A DNA stretch of 64,000 nt from Epichloe hybrida (GCA_019022495.1 JAFEKR010000013.1:992001-1056000); one strand, 5' to 3'. Shown: positions 46,807 through 60,290, counted from the first letter of the stretch. Numbers and translations: made by a program. The notes: generated by a model from the letters alone, not told the origin.

Positions 46807-48819
46807 TTATATAATTAGTCTCCTTTCTTAATAGTAAACTACTTACTTTATTTACTATAAATATATCTTTAAACTTATATAGCTCCTTAGGGATATCTTT
46901 AATAGTTTTATATACTTTTATCTTCTTATTATCTTTAAGGGTAATAAACTTATTTTCTATAACTCTTATAATAGTATATATAATAGCCTTATTATATATT
47001 ACCTTTATAAACTTATAGGGAGTTATAAGTAAAAAGGCTATTTTCTTTTTCTTAAACTATTACTCTTATAAGTATAAATAAAGATATATATATTCTTTAG
47101 TAAGTATATATATTTTAATTAAGATAAGGCTTTCCCTTACTTTTAGGTCTTTATTTATAGCTATATATAGTAGCTTAAGGTCTTTTTCTTTCTCTCTTAA
47201 GTCTTTAATAGTAATAGGTACCTTATAAATACTATATTAAGGGACTATAAAGGCCTTTATTACTTAGAGAATAAGTACTATAGCCTTAGCCTAATTAAGC
47301 TTATAGTTTCTTAAAAATTTAATACTAATAATATTAAGCTTAGTATAGCTATCTAGATTTACTACTATTTTAATATCTTTATACTTATAAATAGTAACTA
47401 GTATGTTAAATTAATACTTAATTAGTACCTTAGTATTTAAGGTAAAGGTAAAAGCCTTTACTTTTACCTTAGGAAGTTTCCTTATTTATCTTAGGGCTTT
47501 TTCCTTAGCTTATTATACTTATTTATAAGGTAGTTTAGGCTATTATAGTTAAAATATTATCTCTTATTTCTAACTTTACTATTATTTAAGTATATAGCTA
47601 GGCCTTTTTCCTAGTCTTTATTCCTTTAATTTCTATATAGCTTATAACCTTAGGGTAAGTTATTTCTATAATATTAGGGATTTTTATATAATCCCTTATC
47701 TCTTAAATACTTAGGCTTTTACTTACTCTTTAGTATAGCCTCCTAAAATCACTAGGTAAGTTATATAACCTTCTCTTATATTTTCCTAGTAATAAAGGTA
47801 TATAAGTTAATATAGTCCTATAGCTTAGGAAGTAACTTTATAAAGAATATAAGGGTATAAGACTTTTCTAGGGCTTTTTCTAAGTATATCTCTAGTAAAT
47901 CTAGGAAAATCTTAAATTTAATAAGGCTTTAGCCCTTATATTACTTTATATTCTTAAGCTATATAGCTATTTAGGTATTATTTTATAAAGTCCTTAAGTA
48001 ATATAAGTATCTAGGTCTAGAATTTATTCTAGTTATCCTTAAGATTATCCTAGCTATTAGCCTATTATTTATTAAGGTATTTATTCTATCTTACCTTATA
48101 ATTAGTGTATATATAGTTAAGTATAAAGAGAATCTTTTAGTAATTATATTAGTATTTCTTCTTTACCTTATTAAAGGCATAGTTTAGGTTATTTATCTAT
48201 ATCTTATGCCTCTAGGGGTTTATAAGGTATTAAAGCTTAGTAATATTCTTAACTTTAACCTCTTAGTTACTATTACTTAAGAAAAGGCTAGCTTTTTACT
48301 TACTTTTCCCTTATGCTTCCCTTAAGCTACCTCTAATAAGGTTAATAAGCTCTTATTTTTATTTTTATAATATTTAGAGTTTTTCTAGCTAAGTAATTCA
48401 CTTTAGTGTTACTATAGCTTTACTATAAGGGATAAAGGGTTTTATTATAAGCGTGGTTTTATTAGTATATAGTATATCTTTACCTATAGTATTACCCTTA
48501 TTTAATTAGGTATAACTCTTATTTATTAGGGTTAGGTTATTATTTAATATTACTTTAGCGGATTAGGTGGTTTTCCTCCCTATATTACTCTTAGGTAGCT
48601 AGTAAGAGAAGCTTTAGAATTATAAGAATAATAATAGCTAGGTAAGAGATATAGGGGCTCTAGTATATTAACTAAAGCTTACTAGGTCTAAGTGTATTAT
48701 ATGTGCGAGTTACTAGCTTATAGCTAGTGGCTTGCTAGCGTCACGTGGACTTCGCCCTAGGGCGTGGCCTGTGTCTGCGAGGTGCGCTAGTGTACCTATG
48801 TTATAAGTGGGGCCTCACA
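46807..48819 (-). mobile_element. Truncated Ty3 copy: 5' LTR plus gag side
   Basis: About 2.0 kb aligns with 55510-57526, the 5' (gag) end of the third Ty3 element, in the same orientation. It includes a 199-bp LTR (48621-48819, ends TATAAG...CTCACA). The left side stops abruptly near 46807 with no LTR, so the pol part and 3' LTR are missing. Differences from the complete copy appear to be mainly transitions. Confidence 0.85.
48621..48819 (-). repeat. LTR of the truncated Ty3 copy
   Basis: 199 bp aligned with the LTRs at 50696-50893 and 57329-57526. It retains a CG-containing core (GCTAGCGTCACGTGGACTTC) that the others have partly lost. Confidence 0.85.
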
Positions 48820-49152
48820 TGTAGCTTCTTTGCTTAGTTATAAAATCTATTCCTAGAAAAGAGGTATTAAAACCTATACTAAGTATAGTATAAGTCTAAT
48901 TATAAGTATTTTTAGCTTATATTTTAAAAGATATATTTATAAAGTAGTTTTTATTAATTATATTATAGCTTACTTAGTTATTTTATTTATTTTAGTAGTC
49001 TTATTAGCTATAATTGAGGTTAGTATAGTAATTAGACTTTAATTCATGTTTTTATAAACCCCATAATTACTTTTTAATAGTTAAACTAAATTTCTTAGTA
49101 TTTATACATAATTATTTAACCTTAATAATAAAAAATAAAAAATAGTTACATT

Positions 49153-49279
49153 TAATTACATATAATTACATATAATGTAATGTAATGTGAAAGGGTAAGG
49201 TATAATGTAATGTAATGTGTATTAAATACATTACATTAGAAATATGACACAATGTAATGTAATGTAATGCAATGCTCTG
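49153..49279. mobile_element. Single terminus of a hAT-like element
   Basis: The end GCAATGCTCTG is the reverse complement of CAGAGCATTGC, matching the termini of the element at 34737-36537. It is preceded by repeated TGTAATGTAATG motifs that correspond, by G/A changes, to the TGTAGTG arrays there. No left terminus or flanking duplication was found, so this is probably a fragment. Confidence 0.5.
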
Positions 49280-49289
49280 TAGCTAAACT

Positions 49290-49497
49290 AACTATTATCT
49301 AAGGGTTTAGAGAAAGCTATACTAGTAGTCTCTCTTTTCTTTATAGCTAAAGAAGCCTAAAAACATAATAAAAATCAAATTAAAGGAAAGTATATATAAG
49401 TAAATCCCTTTATAGAAATCCATAGCTTTAATTAGCTATTATAGCCTTAGTTATTCTAATTAACCTAGTTACTATAATCTATACTTATATACCTATT
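49290..49497 (-). repeat. Inverted copy of 24000-24236
   Basis: Aligns as reverse complement with 24000-24236, with RIP-type differences (for example CATAATAAAAATCAAATT against CGCAATAAAAATCAGATT). Confidence 0.65.
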
Positions 49498-50695
49498 ATA
49501 TTAATTCTTCTCTTTACCTAACCTTATAGGTCTCTTAACCTAGCTTTTTATGTAAATTATTAATTTATTTAAATTAATTAAGGTTAAAAGAGCTAAATTT
49601 AGCAATGCCTTTATTATTATATTAGCTAGGTTATTACTACTATTAATTTACCTAACTTTATAGATCTCTCTTCTCTTATATAACTATTAAAGGGCTATAA
49701 TATTAATTATAAGCTACTTCTCTTTTATTATACCTAGCTTTGTAAGGTATTTATATAATAAGAAAGAGTCTATATAGAGAATTATTAGGATTTAAGGCAT
49801 CTTTAATTAGTCTATAATCTAATAAAGGGTTATAGATATTATATATGCAATATTAGCACCTTAAACTATGCTATATAGCTTAGATATAAGTGCACTATAG
49901 GTTATATACTTGCTCTTTATAGAGCTATATATAATAATATTCCCTTTCAAGGTAAAGGTATTATTTTCTTTTATTACCTTATTACTAATTATAATAATGT
50001 ATTTAATTTGTAAACTAAGGTCTTTATTATTAGTAAGAGACCTATTTATAAATATAAAGAGTTTTACCTCTTTATGAGTTAAGAGAATATACTATAATCC
50101 CTACTACTAATGCTTAATTTACTACTTAAGGCGTTTATTAAGTTATAAGATATTATTAGTAAAGGGTTCTTAGTGTTATATAGTAATTAAGAGGTTATAA
50201 GATACTTCTAGTTAATAGACTATTATAATATAACTCCCTTAGGTCCTTTACTCTATATAATCTTGCTTTACTATTAGTAATTATAGGTTAATTTCCTTAA
50301 TCTTCTAACTTTAGCCTTTTTAGGTTAGAGTTAGCAAATTATTAGCATTCTAGGTTAAGATATAGCTATTAAAGATAAGGGGATTTATAGTTATTAGGTA
50401 TTATTTTTCTTTAGCTATAAACTTTGCTTTCTAAAGCTTTTTTTTTCTTTCTTAAAGAAGTTATTATTACTAAGGCCTAGTATATTATCTATTTATATTC
50501 CTATAATTTTAAAGAGATTCTTATTATTTAAGGCTATAATTAGTAAGTAAGGATTATATATTAAGGTTATTATCTTAAGGTTATCCCTATAGTAATAAAA
50601 ATATATTACTTACTAGTAAGTTCTAGCCTTTATAATTCTATAGAGAGTTTTAATTACTTTTATTACTATACCTTCTAAAAAGAGGTATATAATTT

Positions 50696-50893
50696 TGTGA
50701 GAACAATGGTAGCTAGGCAAGAGGTATAGGGGCTCTGGTATATTAACTAAAGCTTGCTAGGTCTAAGTGTGTTATGCGTGCGAGTCACTAGCTTATAGCT
50801 AGTGGCTTACTAGTATTACATAGACCTAGCCCTAGGGCCTCGCTAGCCTATAGGGTGCGTAAGTGCACCTATTATTATAAGTAAGGCCTTATA
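50696..50893 (-). repeat. Left (3') LTR of the third Ty3 element
   Basis: 198 bp. It starts TGTGAGAACAATGG and ends CCTTATA, where the C of CA has become T. It is preceded by AATTT. Confidence 0.9.
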
Positions 50894-53189
50894 ATTACCC
50901 CCTTACTTATAGCTAGGCTTCTAAATAGCTTTTACTAAGTACCCTATAGCTATTTACTAAGTATTAGCTAAATTAAAAGAATAATAAATAATAAATAGCG
51001 CTTATATATAAATTTATCTATAACTCCTTATTATATTATAAACTTTTTCCTCTAGTAAATATAATTATCCTTAATTAACCTTATTTATACTTTATTTACC
51101 TTAACTCTTTAACTCTTAATTTATATCCTTTTACTATAAAGCTAAATATAATTTACTTCTATATTTACTTATATATACACTATCTTTAGACTAAGTACCT
51201 AGTCTTTAAGAAGCACTTACTAATTAAGATCCTTTTACTAGTAATTATATATAGTTTTCCCTATTCTTTAGTTAGCGTAGTAGCTAGAGGAAAATAATTA
51301 AAATATTATATTTAGTGTAATAAATATAGTAATATATATAAGATAGTAAGTTACTTAGTATTTTATTATCCTATAGCTGTAAATTACTAACTTTTCTATA
51401 CTAGGCTATGCTAACTTTAGCTAGTGACTTCTAGGACCTTTTAGTTATTTATAAATAAGTTTAGGCCCTTATAGACACTACTATTACTACTAAGAATAAG
51501 GAGGGTATTCTTATGTTTTTAGATATAACTTACTATAGCTTTACTATATATATCTTAAATTTAGTAATAGGTTTTAACTATACTAATACCATATACTATA
51601 TTACCTTTAGGCTAACTAGTGCTATAAAGGCATATTAAGTGCGTTAAATTGCTTATTTTTTACCTATTTCTTACTAACTTTTCTATATAAGCTACCTTTA
51701 TTTTATACTGAAACTATCTAGTTTTATAGTAATAGCTATAAGTTTCCTTAGTAACTATAGCTTTCTTTCTCTCTTTTCTAGTTTATATATAGCTTTCCCT
51801 TGCTCTTTTACTTAGTCTTTACTAACTTTTCTATAGGAGAACCCTAAGAATACTATATTTATCTAGGAGGTAAGAATAGTCCTTTAGCTCTAGCCCTCTA
51901 ACCCTAGGTATATAGCCTAGGTTATAGTAGTTTACTACTTTTACTATACTATAGAGGAGGTAATTTAAGGTAATAAGAACTAGGTAAAGTATAGCTTTAA
52001 TAGCTAGAATATAGTCTCCTATATAGGGGCTATAATAGAGGGTTTTCCTATTATTTTACTTACGCTCTAAGCGTGTTTTCCTTTATTATTTAGTAGTATA
52101 ACCTAGGCCTTTAGGTAATAGTTTTTATAGTAACTAGCGAGGTTAGGCCTTTTCTATAGCATATTTATATTCCTTTATAAGTGCCTTAATCCTATATTAC
52201 TATCTTTATTACTAGACCTTAGTAACTAGTAAGGTTAGGTCTTTTTTATAGTATATTTATGTTTCTTTATTAGTGCTTTAATCCTATGTTATTACTTTTC
52301 TTACTAGACTTGTTTTAGTAAAATGCCTAAATTACGTGTTAAGTGCTTTCTATATCCTTTACTAGAACCTATTAGTTATATTTACTTAGCTAACCCTTTT
52401 ATTTTACTAAGCATTTATTACTTTCTTAGGTTTTCCTATAGTTTTTAACCTCCTTAACTTTATACTTATTATCTTTATTCTCTAAGTCTAGTATTAGTAT
52501 TTCCTTATCTCTAGTAACTTTATAGTAATTCTATAGCTCTAATAGGCTAATATAAAATACGTTATATAGCTAACTATATTTTTTAGGTAATATAAGTCTA
52601 TATGCTTATTTTCCTATAGCATTAAGTACTTAAAATAGTCTAATAAATCTAGGGGTTAGCTTTTATTTTATATCCTTAAGCCTAATATTCTTTACTAATA
52701 ATAATACTAGGTTACCTCTTTTTAGCGTAAATAGCTAGTAATACTAGTTATAGTACTTTGCTTAAGTCTTAGTAGCTTTTACCTAGTTTTACTTTAGCTA
52801 CTTTTTAACTTTATATAGCTTTATAATATATATATAGGCTTTTAGTACCTCCCTTTCTTTAGTCTTATTCCTAAGAGCTAGGTAAAACTTAGGTAAATAG
52901 CCTATAAGGGAGTAATTAGAAAAGTAGCCTATGCTTTTATTTACTATATTATTATAGGTAAATTAGGCTATTAGAAGTAACTTAGGCTATATCTATTAGT
53001 TATTAGCTATAAAGTATTAAAGGTAATGCTTAAGTACTTAGTTTATTCTCTTTGTTTACCTATTAGTTTAGGGGTAAAATACTATAAAAAGCCTTTACTT
53101 TATATATAATAAGTAGTATAGGTTTAACTAGAATTAGCTTATAAAGACTAATCCCCTATTAAATATAATACCCTCTAGTGCCCTAAACC

Positions 53190-53420
53190 TTAGTTTAATC
53201 TCCTTATAGAAAAGCTTTACTAGTTTAGCTATATTAATTATTATAGTTATAAGTAAGAAAATAAAGTACTTAGTAAATTAGTCTATAATCACTAGGATTA
53301 TATTAGTCTCTTATTTGCTTACTTAGGTAACTAGTAATCCTATAACGAAATCTATTAAGATTTCTGCCTATAGTTACTATAGTATTAGCAGGGATTTAAG
53401 GCTTCTATATAGGTAATGCC
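53190..53420 (-). pseudogene. Integrase core remnant of the third Ty3 element
   Basis: The minus strand reads AEILIDFVIGLLVT, then ILVIID.FTKYFIFL, the Ty3 integrase core around the first catalytic Asp (DFVTGLP form) and the following strand. Part of this segment (53327-53416) recurs inside the 29177-29573 insertion. Confidence 0.8.
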
Positions 53421-54969
53421 TTCTAGCTACTACTTGCTAGCAAACCCTATAGCTTATAATATAGTTAGATACTAACTTGTTTATACCTAGCTACTAGAAG
53501 TAATGCTTTAATAGCTTAAGAGTGTATTTAGTCCTAAAGTAACTTACTAGTGAATTATTATAGTATAGCTATAGAAGCTTCTATTATAAGATAAGCTCCT
53601 AGGGAATAACTACTTACTCTTAGTATATTAGGAGGCCCCTTATACTATATAACTATAGACTAGCTTTTCCCTTACCTTTTACTAGGGAATTATTAATCTT
53701 ATTATCTTACCTTTATAAATCTAAATCTTAATCCTATGCCTTCTATAGTAATTACGCTAATGGTTTATTTAGCCTAGATTAGTAGGGATTTAGTAGCTTA
53801 ATAGTCTCCTATATCTCTTATACTATACTAATATCTTAGATATATACTACTTTCTCCTAGAAATTACCCTTATTTAGCTAATCTTTTACTAGATTTATAG
53901 TAGCTAACTAGCCTCTTAACTAGGCTACTCTAGTCTCTAGAGCTCTCTCTATAGTGGCTAAGGTATTTTCCTCCCCTAAAGGCATCTTACTAAGCCTTTT
54001 TACTAAGACTAGGGTATTTTCCTCCCCTAAAGGCATCTTACTATATCTTCTTTAATACATTAAGACTAGGGCATTTTCCTCCCCTAAAGGTATCTTACTA
54101 TATCTTCTCTTATATATTAGTATCTCTTCTTTTACTAGTTCTTTAGTAGCTACTATTTTCTTTTAAAGCTTTAGTAAAAGTAACCTATTTATTAAGGGTT
54201 TGCCTTTATAATTAAACTATCTTAATAGTGTATTTACTAGGTTACTCTTCCTAGGTCTATGCCTAATTATAAAGTAAAAGAGGTAAAGAAATATATACTA
54301 TCTAGCCTATTTTCTATTTAGCTTTTACTACTTTATAAAAGTCTATAAGTTATAGTAATCTAATAGGACCTTTACTAGGGTTACTATACCTTTAATGTAG
54401 TGTTACTAGTGTTTAAATAACTTTACTATAGTAAGTAGCTCCTAATCCGCTATACTATAATTATGTTTAGTATTTGTAAACTTCCTTAACTAAAATGCTA
54501 TAGAATACTATTAGCCCTTATTATTTTGCTAAGATAAGATTCCTACTATTATAAAGACTAAAGTATTTATCTTAATACGCACTAGCTAACTTAAGTTATA
54601 ATAATAGAGAAAAGATGCCTATTAAAAGGTATCTTTTAGCTAGTTAAACACTAGCTATTCTCTTTCCCTAAATATAAACTTCCTAGTCTAGATGCCATTT
54701 TAACTACCTTTTATTAGTATATATAAGGGTACTATAATCCTAGAGTATTAGTAAATAAACCTTTAGTAAAAGTTATAAAATCCTAGGAAGGACTATATAT
54801 CTTTAAAGCTTATAAGCTCCTTCTAGTCTTAGATTATATTTACTTTATATATATCTATTAAAATACTATTAACTAATAGGATAAACCCTAGGAATTTTAC
54901 TAATTCCTAGTAAAATAAACACTTTAAGGGTTTTATATATAACTTTACTAACCTTATATATTTTAAAAC

Positions 54970-55440
54970 TTCCTTAATATATATAGTGTGCTTCTCTTAT
55001 ATTTTTAAGAAGATAAGGATATTATCTAGATACACTATATAAATAGTATTTACTAGCCTATAAAGCGCTTTATAAATATAGCTTTAGAAAGTAGCTAGTA
55101 TATTAGTTAGCCTAAAGGGTATTATAAGGTATTTATAGTGTTTATAGTAGGTATAAAACACAGTCTTTTACTTATTACTCTCTTTAATATAAATTTAATA
55201 GTAAGCATCCTTAATATTAATCTTTAAGAAGTAGTAAGCTTCTTAGCACTAGTCTAGGATCTTTAAAATTAGGGGGAGAGTGTAGTAATTCTTTTATATT
55301 ACTTTATTAAGTCCTTAATAATTTATATATAGTTAAAGCGTTTTATCCTTCTTTAGCATAAATAGGATAGGTATACTTATAAGGCTCTTAGAGGGTTTTA
55401 TCTAGCCTTTTTATAGGTTTTTATTAATGTATTTATAAAG
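54970..55440 (-). pseudogene. Reverse transcriptase remnant of the third Ty3 element
   Basis: The minus strand reads PILFMLKKDKTL, INIKDAYY.IYIKES and IIPFRLTNILATF, in line with Ty3/gypsy reverse transcriptase. The catalytic box region at about 55015-55035 reads L-D-N with the second aspartate lost. Stops interrupt it frequently. Confidence 0.82.
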
Positions 55441-55509
55441 CTCCTTTAACTTACTTTAGGAGAGAGAGTAAATTAGTCTATATAGGGGCATAGCCTTAGG
55501 TATTAGGTT

Positions 55510-57328
55510 AATTATATAATTAGTCTCCTTTCTTAATAGTAAACTACTTACCTTATTTGCTATAAATATATCTTTAAACTTATATAATTCCTTAGGGATA
55601 TCTTTAATAGTTTTATATACTTTTACCTCCTTATTATCTTTAAGGGTAATAAACTTATCTTCTATAACTCCTATAATAGTATATATAATAGCCTTATTAT
55701 ATATTACCTTTATAAACTTATAAGGAGTTATAAGTAAAAAGGCTATTTTCTTCTTCTTAAACTATTACTCTTAAGAGTATAAATAAAGATATATATATTC
55801 TTTAGTAAGTATATATATCCTAATTAAGATAAGGCTTCCCCTTACTCTTAGGTCTTTATCTATAGCTATATATAGTAACTTAAGGTTCTTTTCTTTTTCT
55901 CTTAAGTCTTTAATAGTAATAAGTACCTTATAAATACTATATTAAGGGACTATAAGGGCCTTTATTACCTAGAGAATAAGTACTATAGCCTTAGCCTAAT
56001 TAAGCTTATAGTTTCTTACAAGTTTTAATACTAATAATATTAAGCTTAGCATAGCTATCTAGATTTACTACTATTTTAATGTCTTTATACCTATAAATAG
56101 TAACTAGTGTGTAAAATTAATACCTAATTAGTACCTTAGTATTTAAGGTAAAGGTAAGAGCCTTTACTTTTACCTTAGGAAGTTTCCTTATTTATCTTAG
56201 GGATCTTTCCTTAGCTTATTATATTTATTTATAAGGTAGTTTAGGCTATTATAGTTAAAATATTATCTCTTATCCCTAACTTTACTATTATTTAAGTATA
56301 TAGCTAGGCCCTTTTCCTAGTCTTTATTTCTTTAATCTCTATATAGCTTATAACCTTAGGGTAAGTTATTTCTATAATATTAGGGATTCTTATATAATCC
56401 CTTATTTCCTAAATATTTAAGCTTTTACTTACTCTTTAGTATAGCTTTCTAAAATCACTAGGTAAGTTATATAATCTTCTCTTATGTCTTCCTATTAATA
56501 GAGGTATATAGGTTAATATAGTCTTATAGCTTAGGGAGTAACTTTATAAAGAATATAAGAGTATAGGACTTTTCTAGGGCTTTTTCTAAGTATATCTCTA
56601 GTAAATCTAGGAAAATACTAAATTTAATAAGGCTCTAGCCCTTATATTATTTTATATTCTTAAGCTATATAGCTATTTAAGTATTATAGTTTATAAAATC
56701 CCTAAGTAATATAAGTATCTAGGTTTAGAATTTATCCTAGTTATCCTTAAGATTATCCTAGCTATTAGCCTATTATTTATTAAAGTATTTATCCTATCTT
56801 ACCCTATAGTTAGTGTGTATATAGTTAAGTATAAAGAGAATCTTTTAGTAATTATATTAGTATTTCTTCTTTATCTTATTAAAGGTATAGTTTAAGTTAT
56901 TTATTTATATCTTATGCTTCTAGGGGTTTATAGGGTATTAAAGCTTAGTAATATTCTTAACTCTAATCTCTTAGCTACTATTACTTAAGAAAAGGCTAGC
57001 TTTTTACTTACTTTTTTCTTATACTTCCCTTAAGTTACCTTTAAGAAATTTAATAAACTCTTATTCTTATTCTTATAATCTTTAGAGTTTTTCTAGCTAA
57101 GTAATTTACTCTAGTATTACTATAGCTTTACTATAAGGGGTAAAGGGTCTTATTATAAGTATAGTTTTATTAGTATATAGTGTGTCTTTACCTATAGTAT
57201 TACTCTTATTTAATTAGGTATAACTTTTATTTATTAGGGTTAGGTTATTATCTAATATTACTCTAGTGAATTAGGTAGTTCTCCCCCTTATATTACTCTT
57301 AGGTAGCTAGTAAAAGAAGCTTTAGAAT
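55510..57328 (-). pseudogene. Gag region of the third Ty3 element
   Basis: This is the 5' coding part, next to the 5' LTR and duplicated in 46807-48620. The minus strand yields Lys/Arg-rich readings with regular TAG/TAA stops. I did not identify a zinc knuckle. The assignment rests on position. Confidence 0.55.
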
Positions 57329-57526
57329 TATAAGAATAATAGTAGCTAGGTAAGAGATATAAGGGCTCTAGTATATTAACTAAAGCTTGCTAGGTCTAAG
57401 TGTGTTATATATGTAAGTCACTGGCTTATAGCTAGCGGCTTGCTAGTGTCACGTGGACCTAGCCCTAGGGCCTCGCTAGCCTGTGGGGTGCGCAGGTGCA
57501 CCTGTTATTATGAGTGGGGCCTTACA
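57329..57526 (-). repeat. Right (5') LTR of the third Ty3 element
   Basis: 198 bp. It starts TATAAGAATAATAG (RIP form of TGTGAGAACAATGG) and ends GCCTTACA, followed by AATTT. Confidence 0.9.
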
Positions 57527-57531
57527 AATTT

Positions 57532-60290
57532 GCTTAGGGAAGGTTATAATAATTAGCTTATTTAGGTTTATATAAGATTAAATATAGGCTTATATAATGT
57601 CTTATAACTAAAGGTAAATTTTATTTTACCTTAATAATAAAGTAAGGGTTATAATAATCTATTAGCTTAATTACTATATTATTAGTAATTAGGTTAAGAT
57701 AGCCTCTTTTCCTCTATTATTATACCCTTATATAATAAGGTATAACTTCTTATATAGTAGTTTAGTCCCTTTTCCTTTAATCTCTTAAACTATATAAGAA
57801 TTAAAGATCCTATAGCCTTTATACTTAGTAGGATTAAATATTATAAATCTAAATATATTATAAGCTTATAGGGTATTAATCTTAGCTTAGTTAGATTATT
57901 TAAAGGGAGTTCTTAGGGTTATAATCTTTCTCTCTTAGTAAAGTTAAAAGGTAAGCTTTTATTTAGCCTTTTCTTTTACTATAAGGAATACTATATTTAG
58001 CATTTCTTTAGCTAGAATCTCTTTAAATAATACTTTCTCTTAGTCTTTATTAATAAATATAAGGGGATTTATAGGTTTAATAGCTTTATTAGGATTATAA
58101 GCCTAGGCCCTAATTACCTTTACTTTTATTACCTTAAGGTAATTAGCTTTATAGCTTTTTATAAGGGTGGCTTTTATTACCTTAAGATAAGCTATAGGTT
58201 TTTTAACTTTATAGCTTTTTATAAGGCTTACTTTAGTATTATAAGTCTCTTTAAGCTTCTTTATAACCTTATTAATATAGAATTAAACTATAAGGGCTTT
58301 CCTTAGCCTCCCTTACTTTGTCTTTACTAGTATCTTTTTTTTTTTTACCTTACTATTCTTTACTAATAGCTTATTTTCCTTAGCTCTCTTATAAGAAAGG
58401 GCTATCTTATAAAGAAAGGCCTTTAAGCCTAGGTTATATTCCTTAATACTTTAAAGGCTTTACTTATTAGCCCTTATATACTATAAGTTTTTATAGTATA
58501 GCTTTATTACTATAAAGTAAAACTTAGCTAGGCTATAAGGTATCTTAACTATATAAGTTTTCTTATTAGTAACTAATAGCTTATAAAGGCTATACTATTT
58601 ACCTTTTTCTCTTTATATATATATATTAGCTTATAGTAGTAGCTAATATATTAGTAATATATTAAGGCTATTCTAGGCACTAAGGGCCTTATAGACTTAT
58701 CTCTTAGCTAGGTAATAGTAAACTTTATTAGTTACCTTTTAAATTACTTTAGCTTATTAAATAATAAAGATACTTAGTAATAACTTATTTATTATTTATA
58801 AGTAAGCTTTAAAGACTAATAGTATAAGTATAAGGCTATTAAGACTTACTAAGTTATTAATAGCTTTAATAGCTATTTAAAGTTATTACTTAGGAGTAAT
58901 CTCTTCACTAATTAAATCTATAATAATATTATAAGCCTAGTAAAGAGATTTATAATATCTTTTAACTTTTCTAATACTATTATAAGCTTTAATTAGTATC
59001 TTATTAATTTTAATTAATATTAAGTAAGTATAATACCTAAATTTAGCTAAAGTAAAGTTATTACTAGTATTATAAATAATCTAATCTAGAGGGCCTAGAT
59101 AAGTATTTATTTACTGCTTCTTAATTATATCCTAAATATTCTAAGCTTTTTACTTCTTTAAGTTATGAAATTAAGCTACTTAAAATAAGGTTACTAAATT
59201 AATAATACAAAGAACTAGTTAGCTATTAATTAATATAATATTTATAATAATTGTATAATTAAAGTTATAGTTATTCTTAATTAAGAACTTAAATTAGCTA
59301 GAGGCCTTTTTATTTATTTAATAATAGTAATTAACTTTAGTAAGCTTCTTTATTATATAGTATTTAATATTATAACTAGCTTATTAAAGGATCTTTATAA
59401 GCTACTAAATTAAAGAATAACTAAACCTCTAGTAAAGCTAATAAATCTCTCCTTTTAATAGGTAAAAAGTAGTAGTTTCTCTTACCTTTAAAAGTCACTA
59501 AGGGTAGCCTTATTTATATATAATAAGAATAGTCTTATTATTTTAAATTAATATATTAGTAAGGTTATTAATCTTAACCTTTATTTTATTTATATTAGTA
59601 AGGGAAAAGAGAAAAGGTATAGTAATATTAAGAATATAAAAGTTAATTTAGCTAAGCTTTATAAGCATATAAATAATACTATATATTATTACTAATCTAG
59701 CACTAAAGCTAATAACTTCTAGGTTATAAAGTTTAATTATTCATAATAGTATTAATCTTAGTAAGGCTCTAGCCTATACTAGACTAGTAATTAATTAGCC
59801 TAAGGCTTTTATATCTAGTATAATTTCTCTAAAGACCTCTTTAAAATAGTATTCTTTAGATATATAATAGATTAAATTATTCTTATTAAAACCCTTTTTA
59901 AGGTATAGCTCTTACTTAAGTAAAGTATATAAAAAAGCCTAATTCTTAAGTATTTTAAGTATATTAATATTATTTATTATTTATAATCCTAAGTAAAAGA
60001 ATTATATAATACTAAGGTATACCTTTAATAATAGCTTTTTCTTAATACTCTTATTATTATTATCTTAGGCCTAAGTATAAGCCTTAAGCTATATTTCCTA
60101 GTCTTTTACTTCCTTTACCTTAGGGTTATTATTACTTTTAAATAAAGTAAGAAATACTTAGAACTTTTTCTTTATAAGAGATAAGTAATAGTTTTTACTA
60201 GCTTATTACCTTTTTTTCTCTTTTTAATACTTAGTATTAGTATAGTTTAATAACTAGTAATTACTCTTACTATAAATAAAGTATTACTTG
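57532..60290 (-). pseudogene. Ty1/copia-type polyprotein remnant (integrase region)
   Basis: On the minus strand at about 59330-58490 a fungal copia-type integrase can be read: DIIKKQ.INTYLGPLD.IIYN, IRKVKRYYKSLY.AYNIII, DLISEEITPK and, near the end, YSLYKLLVTNKKTYIVKIPY. These match conserved stretches of Ty1/copia polyproteins just before the RVT_2 domain. The reverse transcriptase should lie at lower coordinates but was not clearly seen. No LTR edges were found, so limits are approximate. Confidence 0.6.

Larger units (their letters stand above)
48820..50695. other. Mixed repeat segment between two Ty3 copies
   Basis: It contains an array of ATGTA/TACAT motifs (49153-49275) ending in GCAATGCTCTG at 49279, which looks like one terminus of the hAT-like family. 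Next comes the inverted copy of 24000-24236 at 49290-49497. The remainder (49500-50690) is AT-rich with no recognised coding reading. Confidence 0.45.
50696..57526 (-). mobile_element. Third Ty3/gypsy retrotransposon, complete with LTRs
   Basis: 6831 bp with 198-bp LTRs (50696-50893 and 57329-57526) and a perfect duplication AATTT (50691-50695 and 57527-57531). The left LTR keeps its TG start (TGTGAGAAC), the right its CA end (CCTTACA). Reverse transcriptase and integrase readings are in Ty3 order on the minus strand. It is heavily RIP-mutated, with no long ORF. Confidence 0.92.
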
